From: Tenrec ecaudatus
Lineage: Eukaryota > Chordata > Mammalia > Afrosoricida > Tenrecidae
Length of the DNA: 64,000 nucleotides
Direction: 5' to 3'
Assembly: GCF_050624435.1 (NCBI RefSeq)
Contig: NC_134546.1
Location: 77,851,700-77,915,699, forward strand
A program made the translations under genes and the position numbers. Positions 1-10,345 of this stretch are shown piece after piece. Below the pieces are notes generated by a model. That model was not told the origin of the DNA. It saw only the letters and a program-made list of their open reading frames with translations, and made no database searches. Each line of letters opens with the position of its first letter. The stretch's first letter is position 1.

Positions 1-99
1 GTCTTTTTCCAAGTTCTGATTTCCTTGACAGTGTTCAAAGTATTTGAGATCAAGTAATACTATGCTCACTTCTTTCTATTAAGCATCACAAGTGTACAT

Positions 100-895
100 T
101 ATCCAATATAGGATTGTTTGTTCCTCTGACAGTCCACCACAGAGTCAAATTGTTCACCAGTATCATGATTCAAATACATTGTTTAATCTTCGATCTTTCT
201 CATTCATTGTCCAACTTTCACATGCATCTGAGACCATTGAAAACTTCATAGCTTGGGGCAGGTGTACTTTAGTCCTCAAAGAGACATTCTTGCTCTTCAA
301 TCTTTAAAGAGGTCTTGTGCTGCAGATTCACTGAAATGCACCATTTGATTGACTGCTGCTTCCTGAACACTGACTGTAGATCTAAGCAAGATGACCTCCA
401 TCACAACTTCAATCTTATCTCCACTTACCATATTTTATATTGGTCCCATAGTGAGAAGTTTCATTTTCTTTGAATTGATTTTTAATGTAGAGTGAAGGCA
501 GCAATTTCTGAACTTCATCAGTAAGTTTTCAAGTCATGCTATATTGGAACATGTAGTTTTATTTCACCTGCAGATCACAGATTATTAGCGGGGTTTACTA
601 GATGCTGATGTTGTATTTTCCATTTAATACAGCTTCTCAGATTATTTTTTCAGTATAGCATGGTGCACAGTGAAACTCTGACATTTCCAATCATTCTGTT
701 TTGCTGTGAAGCACAATGAACACCCATGGAAGCAACAATCAAGAAACCACACCACAGATGGCATTGAGCAGAGATATGAAAAATAACTTCATGAAAGTGC
801 TTAAAATGCTTTCCAGAAAATATGGCAATTCTATAACCAACTATTCCAAGAAAATATTTCACACTCAAACAAGGTCAATCTAACAAACAATAATA
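100..895 (-). mobile_element. RTE/BovB-like LINE relic, copy in duplicated block
   Basis: No open frame survives. The plus-strand text matches, in the same order, the RTE pieces at 4.56-5.08 kb and 24.2-24.9 kb: phrases equivalent to 'attgtccaactttcacatgc', 'cttgctcttcaat', 'aaagaggtcttgtgctgcag' and 'attggtcccatagtgag' recur in all three. Read on the minus strand this is the C-terminal part of an RTE reverse transcriptase. It is the outermost part of a block repeated at 24.2 kb, so it was inserted before that duplication. Edges are approximate. Confidence 0.7.
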
Positions 896-1541
896 GCACC
901 AATCAATAATGTGAGTTCATATATTTGAATCTTTACAACTTAAATGTCTCCTTCAGTCAAGTACCATTTCATGTCCTTTGCCCATTTTGAGATTCAAACC
1001 TCTGTACATGTTCCATTGTCATTCATGACTGGTATTAAGTGAGATGGCATGATAAAGAAATAGGAGTTAACTCACCAGAAAATATGCAGAGAAATGAGAA
1101 AACATCATAGAATAAATATCTATTATTAATTGGGGTTTTAATAAAATCAAAATCTGTTAACATTCTCTATGCTTTCTGTGTCTGCAGTTTCTTTGATTTC
1201 TCAATAGATGGAGGCAAATCTCAAGAAAGAGGATGAAATTAGACTTTTTCTTGTCAGTTTCTGAGAAAAGACTGGAGGTTTCTCTGCTTTTTCCTTTTTT
1301 TCTTCTGGGGTTTCTAACACACCGATCTCCCCTTCAATTTCCAGGTTAAATTTCAAAACTTGGTGACAAGCATCACTTTTGGGGAAGAGTTCTCTAAAAA
1401 CGACATATTTGTCCATAGTATTGATTTTCTTTTGGCTATTCTTTTACCTAGTCATCACTTCTTTCTAGTAGTATCATGAGGTTCTAAAAATGTGTAGGCA
1501 TAAAAGAAGTTTGCAATAGTTATCGTCATTGATTATCTTGG

Positions 1542-1821
1542 ATGTCCTGTGACAGGTTCAGCATCATTATTTGGACCCAGGAGTGATGAATCCCTCACAG
1601 ACTCATCACATAAAATTTGCTGTCTCATATTTCTTGCACTGGGTCTACCAAAACCTGGAGAAGAGACTGGAGTCGTTATCAATATGTTTTAGTAGAAGAA
1701 AATAATTAACCATCACAATTGAGTTGACTCTCAAACACAAAATGCATGTCCACGAAGCAGTTCTCCCTGCAGCTGAGCTCAATGACAACTGAAGGCACAG
1801 CATCCATTTCTGTGTGAGAGG
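1542..1821 (+). pseudogene. IGHV clan II (VH4-like) pseudogene, block copy 1
   Basis: Heavily decayed V exon. The start reads as a leader remnant and FR1 (GTCCTGTGACAGGTTCAGC..., then GGACCCAGGAGTGATGAA), FR2 survives as a GGGTCTACC-type stretch near 1645, and FR3 as CAGTTCTCCCTGCAGCTGAGC near 1760 followed by a TTC TGT GTG AGA end containing the second cysteine. The final leader codon is TGA instead of a serine codon, a change shared with the copy at 36.6 kb. The splice acceptor is GG where the sister copy has AG. Several frame changes lie between FR1 and FR3. It once encoded an antibody heavy-chain variable domain of the VH4 type. The family call rests on FR1/FR3 wording and is solid; subgroup naming is not possible here. 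Confidence 0.8.
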
Positions 1822-1860
1822 AACTGTGAGAGGACTCAGTGCCATCTCATGCACAAGCTT
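1822..1860 (+). other. Decayed V recombination signal (RSS)
   Basis: Heptamer AACTGTG (consensus CACAGTG), a 23-base spacer and a nonamer-like CACAAGCTT. Spacer text still resembles that of the intact signals at 13.4 and 23.6 kb (AGTCAGTG core). The two changed heptamer positions at the cleavage side would probably abolish RAG cutting. Confidence 0.65.
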
Positions 1861-2115
1861 CCCTACAATAATGACATTGGCGTATAGGAACATGTGGGCT
1901 GCACAAAGCACAGAGCCAGGCTCCCGGGGCAATGGGAAAAGCATGGGGGCAAGGACCTCTTGTTGGCATCTAGGGCTTCCTTTCCCTCCAAATCATTTTC
2001 TCCAAGAATTCTCTCTTCCATAATGTTTATTACAAAGCACATCAACTTCAATATCCATTCATATGTTATATAAATAAACACAATTAAATATGTGGATGCA
2101 TGCATACATGAACCC

Positions 2116-2330
2116 TGTGGTGTTGTGGCTTCTCTTTAACCTGTGAACTGAAAGTTCAGAGGTTCAAAACCACCAGCTATTCCACAGGAAACATGGAGCT
2201 TTCTGTTCCCATAAAGTGTTACACTTTCAGAAATGCTCAAGTCTGCCCTTTCCTGTAGGGTCGCAATGTGTCTACATTGACTCAATGCAATGAGTGGTGA
2301 GAGTGATAAATACATCAATATATGCAAGTA
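2116..2330 (+). mobile_element. AfroSINE (tRNA-derived SINE), block copy 1
   Basis: Starts GTGGTGTTGTGGCT, contains the B-box-like GTTCAAAACCACC and continues into the CCTGTAGGGTCGCAATG and TTGACTCAATG segments typical of AfroSINEs. An orthologous copy sits at the same place in the second block (37129-37330), so this SINE was fixed before the block duplicated. Recognition is from memory of the family. Confidence 0.8.
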
Positions 2331-3140
2331 TTGTTGAAATCATTAACATGAATTCAATGGGTTTCATGTCCTTGATGGCTGTTCTGAATTAAAATTAAAA
2401 CGTAATACTAAAAAGTGTGGAATTCAATAGAAGAGAATGTAGTGGAGAATTCATAACAACAAACATGCAAATTATAGAAACAAAATTATGAAATTAATTA
2501 CCTCAGTTTCCATCTAATGAAACTAGATAAAGTTGAAGTATGCCATATCATATATTAGTATGGGGAAAATCATAAATAAAGGAACTCAAATAAATGAAAT
2601 ATCAGGAACAAATGAAGTAAGCCAATTAAACAAAAACTATTTGAAAAGATGAAGTTAAATGATAAATATCCGGTTTTCCTGATCATGACAAAAGAAAGAG
2701 GGCTGGAATCTCCCAGTTAAGAAAGCAGAGCAGAAACACTATTGTGCATGGTATGTGGGTATGTTTTATGAACAACTGCATGCCCACTGTTTAAAAAAAT
2801 CACTGAAATGTGAAAATTCTTGGTAGCTAATGAAACCAATAATGTTTCCAACAAGAAACAGATAACAGAGCCATCCAGTATATGCACCTGCATCCACATC
2901 TTAAGGGGAACAAGTCAGAATGCGCTGTTACCTGTCATGCCACAATGGTTATTGTGTATGTGATATAAAGTTCATAAATGTAAAACTAGTTTTAAAATAT
3001 ATTGATAACATATAACAAGTAAAGCAATGCCTGATAAACAGAGTAAGAGCTCTGTTGTCCTTTGAGAGTGCTTGATTTCTGAGTCAGAGGGAGAACTCTT
3101 GTTCATATTCTCTACTCCTCTGCTTCTAAATATAAGGGAC

Positions 3141-3148
3141 ATGCAAAT
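3141..3148 (+). promoter_or_regulatory. IGHV promoter octamer ATGCAAAT
   Basis: Perfect octamer (Oct-1/Oct-2 with OCA-B site in V promoters) 126 bases upstream of the leader ATG at 3274, in the orientation used by heavy-chain V promoters. The equivalent octamer in the duplicated block is at 38174. Confidence 0.85.
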
Positions 3149-3273
3149 TCTGCTCTCTACCTGCTGACAAACTGGCCACAGCCCCCGATGTAGGAGATCT
3201 CAGAGCATAGTACCTGTCTCTGGGGTCTCTGCTGTTTCCATTTTTGCACAGGAGCTAGTCCAGAAGACAGATA

Positions 3274-3736
3274 ATGAATATTTCCCCGACTTTGGCTTTC
3301 ATTTTGGGCATTTTACATGGTAATCATTGTAGACCATGTAGAATGGTCAATTTGATATTACTATAAGTATAACTGTGAGTACATTAGCTTGAATGTGTGT
3401 GATCTAATCATGATGCCTCTGTGTTTACAGCTGTCCAGAGTGAGGAATAGCTGGTGGAGTCTGGGGGCGATCTGAGAAAGCCTGGGAGTCTCTGAGACTC
3501 TCCTGTGCAGCTTCTGGATTCACCTTCAGTAGCTATGCCATGAGCTGGGTCTGCCAGTATCCAGGGAAGGGCCTGCAGTGGGTCGCAGGCATTAGTAGTA
3601 CTGGTGGTAGTACATACTATACAGACTCAGTAAAGGGCCAATTCACCATCTCCAGAGACAACGCCAAGAACACGCTGTATGTGCAGATGAACAGCCTGAA
3701 AGCTGAGGACACAGCCACGTATTACTGTGCAAGAGA
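3274..3736 (+). pseudogene. IGHV clan III (VH3-like) pseudogene, block copy 1
   Basis: Leader exon 3274-3319 is 46 bases (15 codons plus one), the usual VH3 size, ending at a GTAATC donor; the intron runs to a TTTACAG acceptor at 3430 and the V exon starts at 3431. The mature region starts at 3442. Codon 3 is TAG (3448-3450), and one base is missing in FR1 near 3484-3489 (CCTGGGAGTCTC where the family has an extra G). From FR2 to FR3 the frame is clean: [14 protein letters not shown], then CDR2 [10 protein letters not shown], then [18 protein letters not shown] and YYCAR. The FR2 arginine of the usual WVRQ is cysteine. So the gene has two independent FR1 lesions but a well-kept body, and could still act as a gene-conversion donor. 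Neighbour RSS is abnormal (see 3737). Confidence 0.9.
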
Positions 3737-3780
3737 CACAGTGAGGTGAGGGGAAGTCAGTGACAGCCCAGACACAAACC
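3737..3780 (+). other. IGHV RSS with abnormal 28-base spacer
   Basis: Heptamer CACAGTG (3737-3743) and nonamer ACACAAACC (3772-3780) are both consensus, but the spacer is 28 bases instead of 23. The surplus is explained by a repeated GTGAG just after the heptamer (CACAGTGAGGTGAGGGG). Sister signals at 13.4, 23.6 and 38.75 kb have exactly 23. A spacer off by half a helical turn should strongly reduce RAG synapsis. Confidence 0.85.
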
Positions 3781-4204
3781 TCCCCTGCAGGGAGGAAGCA
3801 TGTCTCCAGGGGGAGCACAGGCCCCACAGATCACAGGATCAGTCCCAGCAGCACAAGGTGGTTTCATCTTGTGGAGTCTGTCCCATCTCACTGTTCCCCA
3901 GGGAATCTCTCTATGTTTATTTCGTGATTATTTATCCGCCCCTGATATCTCCTAATTCAAACATTTTATTTTAAAAATAGAAAACATTCTCACGTACAAA
4001 AGAAGCGGTTGTCCGTTATGGGGGGGGGGGGAGACCTTGACCGGCGCCCCCAGCATCAGGTATCTGCTAAAGCCCAAGAAGAGATTTTACAATCAGATGC
4101 AGGGAAAATGCAGCCCCTAGCTAGTGCTAATTGTGAAGTGTACACTCATGTCTGAACGGTCAGTTTGAGCGCACCCAGTGATGCCTTAGTACACAGGACT
4201 CATG

Positions 4205-5110
4205 ATCTGCTTCTTGTTGCTGTTTGGAGCAATCAAATTGCTTCCAGTCCATAGCGATTCTATGCACAACCGAACCAAACACTGCATGAGCTCTACCACC
4301 CTCACAATTTTTCCCAAGTCCGAGTCCATTGATGAAGTCACTGTGTCACTCAATCTCATTGAGAGCCTTCTTTTTAACCACCCATCAACATTATCAAACA
4401 TGATGTCCTTCTCCAGGCCCTGCTCTCTCCTGATAATGTCCAAAGTATGTAACGTGAAGTCTTGTCATCCTCGCTTCCAGGGAGCATTCTGGCCTAACTT
4501 CTAAACATACAGATCTGTGTGTCCTTTTAGCAGTCCACGGTATTTTCAATATTCTTCTCCACCACAAAACAAATGCATTGATTCTTCATTTTTCCTTAGT
4601 CAATGTCCAACTTTCACAGGCACATGATGCAATGGAGAATATCATTGCTTGGGTCAGGAACACCTTATTCCTCAAAGCAACATCCTTGCTCTTCAGTACT
4701 CTAAAGAGGCCTTGTGCACCAGATTTAGACAATGAAATCTGTTTTGATCTTTGACTGTTGCTTCCAATAGCATTGATTATGGATCCAAATAAGACAAAAT
4801 CCATGACAACCTCAACCTTTCCTCCATTTATTATGATGTTACCTATTGGTCTAGTTGTGAGTATTTTGGTCTTCCTTATATTGAAGTGTAATCTATACAA
4901 AAGACTAACATCCCTGATCTTCGTCAGCAAGCCCTTCAATGCCTCCTCACTTTCATTAAGAATGGTTGTCTCATATGCATACCACAAGTTGTTAATAAGC
5001 CTTCATCCAATCCTGATACATTTATTCATACAAACCAGCTACTCCGATGGTTTTCTCAGCATACAGATTAAATAAGTGTGGTGAGAGGATACAACCCTGA
5101 TTCAATCCTT
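4205..5110 (-). mobile_element. RTE/BovB-like LINE, 5'-truncated, with decayed reverse-transcriptase ORF
   Basis: Minus-strand 3' part of an RTE non-LTR retrotransposon. An open stretch at 4987-4586 (133 codons) contains the RTE C-terminal signatures: a KTKIL motif, NIIINGGKVEVV, a FLGS-like FVLFGS, and the CACESWTLTK region. Upstream, out of frame, is a QGCILSPHLFNLYAE-type segment (5090-5040). The element ends near 4205 with the characteristic 'ctccttctccaggcc'/'agcattctggc' tail region. Upstream it abuts retroviral gag sequence at about 5110. Stop codons and frame changes make it inactive. BovB/RTE elements are abundant in afrotherians. Confidence 0.85.
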
Positions 5111-5111
5111 T

Positions 5112-6100
5112 ACCTGCCATATCTATGCCCACCTGAGGCTCCAGCCCAGTAAATGTGATCTCCTGCTGCTGGGCCTTCTGGGCCAGACCATTTCAATCCT
5201 CTGTTAGCAGCTGCACACTAGCCTGGGGGCACCTCCCCTCCTGGGCGTCTCCAATAGGACAAAGTGCTGCCCAATGGTCAGTTTGTTTGCATTGATAACG
5301 TGGCCCTTGTGGTGGCCTGTTCCTGTTAGGGCAATCCCTTGCCCAGTGAACTGGGCAACAGAACACATAACACTTAGTGCCTTGTTCAGGGGTCTTAAAA
5401 ATCTAGGAGGCAGTCCATGGGCATTGGTTAGCAATGGCAGCCAATACCTGCACATGCCTAATATTCTTCCTTCTCTCCTTCCCCTGAACCTGGGCTTCCC
5501 AGTCTTTGTCCTTATTGCAAAAGTTTGCTTTGGAACTAGTGGCCATCTCTTTGTGGGTAACTCCCTCTCCCTTTTCTTTTATGTTTTAAATTAAAAATGG
5601 CTTCTCTATATACATCAGAAGCCTTCTGGCTGCCAAAACAAAATGAATGACAACAAGTAATACTGTCTGGTCAGAACCTAAGCTGTTAGAGAAACTTTAA
5701 GCCCAGGCTCTTGAGTTGAGCTCCTCCAGGTCCTCCACCAATTCTTTAATCATGCTAGAGCCAGGGGATGTTTTTAACCCAATCTTAAATGTATGGAACA
5801 TATCTTTCAGCTGTTTGTTATCTAATGATATGTTTCACTTAAATCCTTGCAAATGATTTATAATTGGAGTACAAGTCAGGTTACATTATAGGGATAAGGG
5901 GTATATAAAAATTTGTAATGTTACAATCACTATTGAACATCAATTGAGTTTGCAAGTCATGATCTGATGATCCAGTAATTAAACAGCCCGTAACTGTCCA
6001 GTCACTCTTACTTAAAGTGTTCAGCTTTTTAATAGTTCGGGGTGTCTCTCTGGAAACATCAGCAATGTTTGAAATGATTATAAGTCTAAGAAAAGCAAAT
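5112..6100 (-). mobile_element. Endogenous retrovirus relic B: gag nucleocapsid and start of protease
   Basis: On the minus strand, 5420-5240 reads as two consecutive CCHC zinc-knuckle-like units separated by a basic proline-rich linker. Knuckle 1 keeps the HWARDC half but its first cysteine pair is one residue short, and knuckle 2 keeps CKQTDHWAALC but has lost its first cysteine to arginine. A following GLEPQV segment near 5125 resembles the start of the protease region in class I (gamma-like) ERVs; the sequence then jumps to RTE at about 5110, before the active-site aspartate would appear. No long open frame. The upstream gag part (5480-6100) is too decayed to assign domain by domain, and the upper edge is a guess. 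Remains of a genome-integrated copy only; not functional. Confidence 0.55.
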
Positions 6101-6109
6101 ATAGTTTAT

Positions 6110-7140
6110 TTTATTGTAAATATTGTGTATCTTTAAAAGTATGGCCAGAATGCTCCATAAAAGCAAGGATGACAAGACTTCACCTTACTTACTTTGGATA
6201 TATTATCAGCAATTGGAAAGAGGTCTCCACGTCATGCTTTCAGCAACTGCTTCTTCCTGGATCACACTCTCAGCCAAGGAATCTGCCTGTAATTTGTCTT
6301 ACCTGCTAAGACGCAAAGCCAAAGCCTCTCCCAAGAACAATTAACAATCCGGGATTCGAAACACCTTTGTGATTGCTGCGCCAGACTCTCTCCTGATCTG
6401 CTTTCTCTGTAGGGGCAGAAATCTGTTTATCTGCACTGGTTGTGTTAGCAGCTTTGGGGGCAAAGAAAAAAATGCATTAATAAAGCTAAATGAAGTGCAT
6501 TCTACATAATTGCCTCTCATCTCATCCGTCTGTGTTAATAATGGAGTTTTTAAGGCACTGTGAACACTTTCAGGGAGTTACTTTGGTTTTGAATGTGTTC
6601 AGTTAGATAGGTAACATCATTATGCAAATTCAGACTGTTCTGCGGAGGTCAATATGACCTTTGGTCTGCTCTTGCACTGAGGCATACAAAGCCTGTTCTT
6701 TCTCTTTATAAAGGGCCCCTTGGGTCCTTTGACTTCCAAGATAGTTTAGTGGGTTCAGGACTTAAAAGAGAAGTCCCAATTAAAAATTTCAATATCCTAG
6801 TCCCTGGCAGTCATTTTGGGGAGTGACCTCGATTGGAGAAAGATCTCCATGTTCATTTTTCTGAGGCCTCTTCCCTTATGACTCATAATCTTCACCATGA
6901 TCTGTGCTATGTAATTTTGTGGAGTGATGGGGCTGGGGCGAGACGAGTATACAAGAAAATGGAATTTTTTTTATTTTATTTTTGCCCCACAAAGCAACCT
7001 TATCAACTTCAAAGTACTTTCCTTTACATGTAATACCTTTAATAACTGTGTACTTTCCTTTATACTTCATAACTCTAAAATTGTATTTCATTCTTGGAAA
7101 CTTTTTACAAACTCATGTTTGGATGACTGAAAGCACCTCC
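6110..7140. other. Mixed repeat-derived stretch without recognisable gene
   Basis: Contains a short plus-strand RTE 3'-end-like segment (6140-6225: 'ggccagaatgctccataaaagcaaggatgacaagactt...tttggatatatt'), then AT-rich sequence, possibly more decayed minus-strand gag of relic B around 6640-6830. No open reading frame above about 75 codons looks real. Confidence 0.4.
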
Positions 7141-7149
7141 CTTATTTTT

Positions 7150-8015
7150 TTTTCTTTCCCCTCACCTCGACTATGTAGTCAAATCCCTGTCTTTTCATGT
7201 CCTTCTTCAGTCACAGAAATAAAAAGAATTTACATGGAGCGAGTCCAGGTGAGTAAGGTGTGTGGGGCCAGAGAAGCAGGCTGTCCCCTCCCCCACCAAA
7301 ACTGCCACGCTGAAATGGGTGCGTGAGCAGGTGCATTGTTGTGATGGCACAATCAGTCCCATATCTGCCAAGGTTCAGGCCTTTTTTGGTCATAGACTGT
7401 TACACAATCTTTTCAGAACTTCTGAATAGAAAGCTTGATTAACAGTCTGATCTGGTTTGATGAACTCCAAGTACATGATGAGCTGACATTTTCATCCGTT
7501 CGGGAAGTTAATGGTCATCCAGAACAAGGTTTGTCATCAATCAACACTTCAACTCTTTTGAAATGAAAAAACCACTCACACACTTGAGTTTTTTCCATAG
7601 CACAGCTCATGAAAGCTGTGTTCAACATCACAAGAGTGTCTGCAAAATCCCGCCTCCCCCGCCGCGCCTAGTGTGAAACAAAATTTCACCCCCACACGTT
7701 GTTCTTTTAAATCTGCCATCACACAAAACGAGGCTCCAGTGAAACAGTTTCACAAAAAATTCACTGACCAGAGAGAACTTTCCAAGGCACTTGGAGCACT
7801 AACTTTGAGTGATTTGCTTGATGCTAGCCTAGCGGGATGGTGGGTGGGTACGTGGGGATGTGTACTATGTAAGGTCTTCCCATCAGAGCTTTCCCCATTT
7901 TGTTTCGTTTTTTTTTTTTTATTGCTACCCCTGTGTACACAATCTAGCGCTCCCACGGTTGCAACAGATTCCTACCCCTACGTTAATAGGGGTAAAAGTC
8001 ACTACAGGTTTAATT
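7150..8015 (-). mobile_element. Mariner (Tc1/mariner) transposase fossil
   Basis: Minus-strand transposase fragments in several frames. At 7300-7211 the catalytic-domain signature HTPYSPGLAPCKFFLF is visible (family: HPPYSPDLAPCDFFLF); the third catalytic Asp (PDLAP) is Gly and the second Asp is Lys here. At 7490-7430 a segment equivalent to the family's FLPQG..(V/I)NQ..Y..VL..L block reads QTVNQAFYSEVLKRL. Nearer 7880-7560 weak helix-turn-helix-region similarity continues. The fossil sits inside, and in the same orientation as, the retroviral relics. TIRs were not identified with confidence. Frameshifts, stops and lost catalytic residues show it is dead. Confidence 0.75.
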
Positions 8016-8019
8016 GAAA

Positions 8020-10345
8020 CAAACTACCCTTGAGGCCCCATGCACTGTAGGATCTTATCAAGATGCCATACTTTACCCTGGTTAACTTCTTCATTTCCCC
8101 CATGCTGAAGCCAGGGGTGGTTAAGGACCATGCTTTTAACATTGTTTATGGATCATAACTGTGATATCTACTCATGAATCTAAAAGTCCTGAAAAACGTT
8201 GCCTTCAATTCTCAATTCTATGTAGGGGTGTGCTTGCTTATACAGAACAGCATTCCAAAATACTCCACTAGCTGTGGGCACATTTGACTCCTCTGGTGCT
8301 CTTTCTCGAGTAGTATCAGTTTTTATCAATAGGACTATAAGGAACTAAAAATAATTGACCAATGCAATCACCTTTTAAAATATATAATCTGTGGTATTTC
8401 AGATTAAATCATAGTTCAAAATTCACCTTCATAATTCTGCTCAACAAACTCCGTAACAATTTAAACACCCTGAGCATTTAGGGTGGATTTCCTAGAAAAG
8501 CCGTTTGATCCTTTTGACAGAGGTCCCCAAATACAGGTCGTAATAACTGCTGATGATCCTTCTGGTAAAGGCGAACATCTTTTTGGCTAGTCAAATATAT
8601 CTTTCAGCTCCGTCTGGTGGCAGAACTCAGTGATAGGTTCTAACTGAGGTTCAATGCAGTGTGCACTGGTTGGGTACGAACTGTGTTCCCCAAGTTTGTT
8701 GGGTGGGGCTTGGAGCACGCCCATCTCCCCCTTTCCTGGGTGGGTAGTGTTCACTGACAGAACCCCCTCACTGCTGAATTTTGAGTGGCATTCTTTGCTC
8801 AATGATTCCCTTTTTGCAGCGGTGGCAAAGTCCAGGTTCTCTTCAACCCAGCTGGGCCCTGACCCAGTGCCACCTTTAGTTGCCTGGAGAATTGATGGGC
8901 TTTGCTGGTACTCCCTTTGAAAATGTCAGACCTTTTCACAGTGAAAGCACCCTCCCCCACCTTAGGCTTATTGTAATTATGCCTAGCAGCCCTAGAAAGC
9001 CTGCTCTTTGTACCTCGTACGCAAGTCCTGTGCAAATCTTAAGGAAGTCTGAAAGCGTGCTCTGCTCTTTGCTGGGACGGATATCAGCATTATCTTAAGC
9101 TAGAGTCTGTATTACACTATCCACCGTGTCTTCATTATTGATGTTCTTACGAAAAGCATCCTGAAAAAGGGACATAAAATCTATATGGGGCCCCTCATTA
9201 CACAGGCATACAGAAGTGTGGCTGGGCCTCTTCTCCCCAAATGGCATTATGTTTTCCCAGGCCTAGAGACAAACATAACACATCTGTGACATAGCTTATT
9301 CAGTAATCTGCATTGTGCTTCTAAGGCGATAACATTCCCAGTCCCCAATACCTGCTCTACCTCTATGTTCAAGTGAGCCTGTGTTTCAGCAATTTCAAAT
9401 GACCAAATGTGGTATTGTAAGTAATTTTATGGAGAAAGGCAAGACTTGGTTAAAGTGTTCTTTTTGGTGGTGACCAGATACCCAGCCACAGCTATTGACT
9501 TAATTATGCTAAACGCAAAGGGGAGTCAGCAACTTGGCCTGCAGCTGCCTGCTGGATATCTTTCAGCAGCTCAAAGGGAAAGCCACTCTAATGGTGCTCC
9601 TCATATCCTTTGGGTTGTCTGCATTAGGCTGTCTTTCAACTACAGGAAGGGGAAAGCTAATCTGGCTTCCTCTGTTGGTTTATGGCTTTTGAGCTCCCAG
9701 GTCAGCATTACTCAGGGGGTGCAGAGGCTCTGGCCACTAGGTTCTCCTTAGAATCAGATTCGGTTCTTTCAGTCTCTGCTAAAGCTTCCTTAACTATTTC
9801 ATACTCATTTGGAGTGACTTAGTCTGCTTTCAAGAATGTGGATAACTCACACAAGACTTTGTACTACACTGTCTAGCCTTCCTTTTGCTCCTCTGTCTGC
9901 AGACGTTCCGAAACCATGTTAACTTTTGTCCACACATCCCAGGTCTCCATAACGATATTTCCCCTGCCTGTGTATTTTACTTAAATTTGTAGCAACCTTT
10001 TGCCAGATTCCTAGCTATCTGCCCCCTCCCCCGCCCCCCACCCCAGGAACCATGGATTATACTTTTCACGACTTGTTGAAAACCCTGCATCCTTTTCTTT
10101 GTTACTGCTGCACCTTGCTTGTTTGTTTGTTTAGTAAGTGGGTGACCATAATACCATAAGTTTTTTTTAATTTGCTTTCATTTTGCCCCATTTTTGTTTA
10201 AATTTTTACCAATCCCCCAGCCACATTCTCACTTCAAAACTATTCCCTGAATGCACTCTAGCTTCAGATGGGGTTGCACAAGGATCACATAAATTTGCGC
10301 TCTCCTCTCGGAGAGTTTCCTCTAGATCCCTAGCTTAGGATGCCA
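8020..10345 (-). mobile_element. Endogenous betaretrovirus-like relic A: gag, dUTPase/protease
   Basis: Order on the minus strand is that of a class II retrovirus. A gag-like start codon at 10191 is followed by a myristoylation-type Met-Gly-Gln start and a decayed matrix domain to about 9880. A capsid C-terminal segment lies at about 9260-9080 (pattern resembling the major homology region and following ENAN-like motif). Two CCHC knuckles lie at about 8960-8900 and 8850-8800; knuckle 1 carries a TGA for glycine and its last Cys is Tyr, and knuckle 2 carries TGA for Trp. A dUTPase domain at about 8577-8405 is recognised by a ..WGPL.KG..GF..(R)KSTL..GV..V.....Y.GE pattern. A protease-like stretch follows at 8290-8050 with the catalytic triad not preserved. 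Stops and frame changes occur throughout, so it is an old non-functional integrated copy. Confidence 0.75.
10328..10345 (-). other. Primer-binding-site candidate of relic A
   Basis: The minus-strand sequence starting at 10345 reads TGGCATCCTAAGCTAGGG, resembling the tRNA-Lys-type primer site TGGCGCCCAACGTGGGG with a few changes. It lies 137 bases before the gag-like ATG at 10191 and directly after the putative LTR end, the expected place. Confidence 0.5.

Larger units (their letters stand above)
100..3960 (+). repeat. Segmental duplication, copy 1 (RTE + VH4-like psi + AfroSINE + VH3-like psi)
   Basis: This block recurs as copy 2 at about 24.2-38.95 kb. Matching landmarks in the same order are the RTE relic, the 'gtcctttgcccattttgag' stretch near 977 (36035 in copy 2), a VH4-like pseudogene, an AfroSINE, an octamer, a VH3-like pseudogene and 3' flank up to about 3.95 kb. 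Spacing agrees closely: SINE to octamer is about 1.03 kb here and 1.05 kb in copy 2. Between landmarks 900-1520 and 2340-3130 I see only AT-rich duplicated sequence without genes. The copies are clearly diverged, with many small indels, so the duplication is not recent. Confidence 0.8.
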
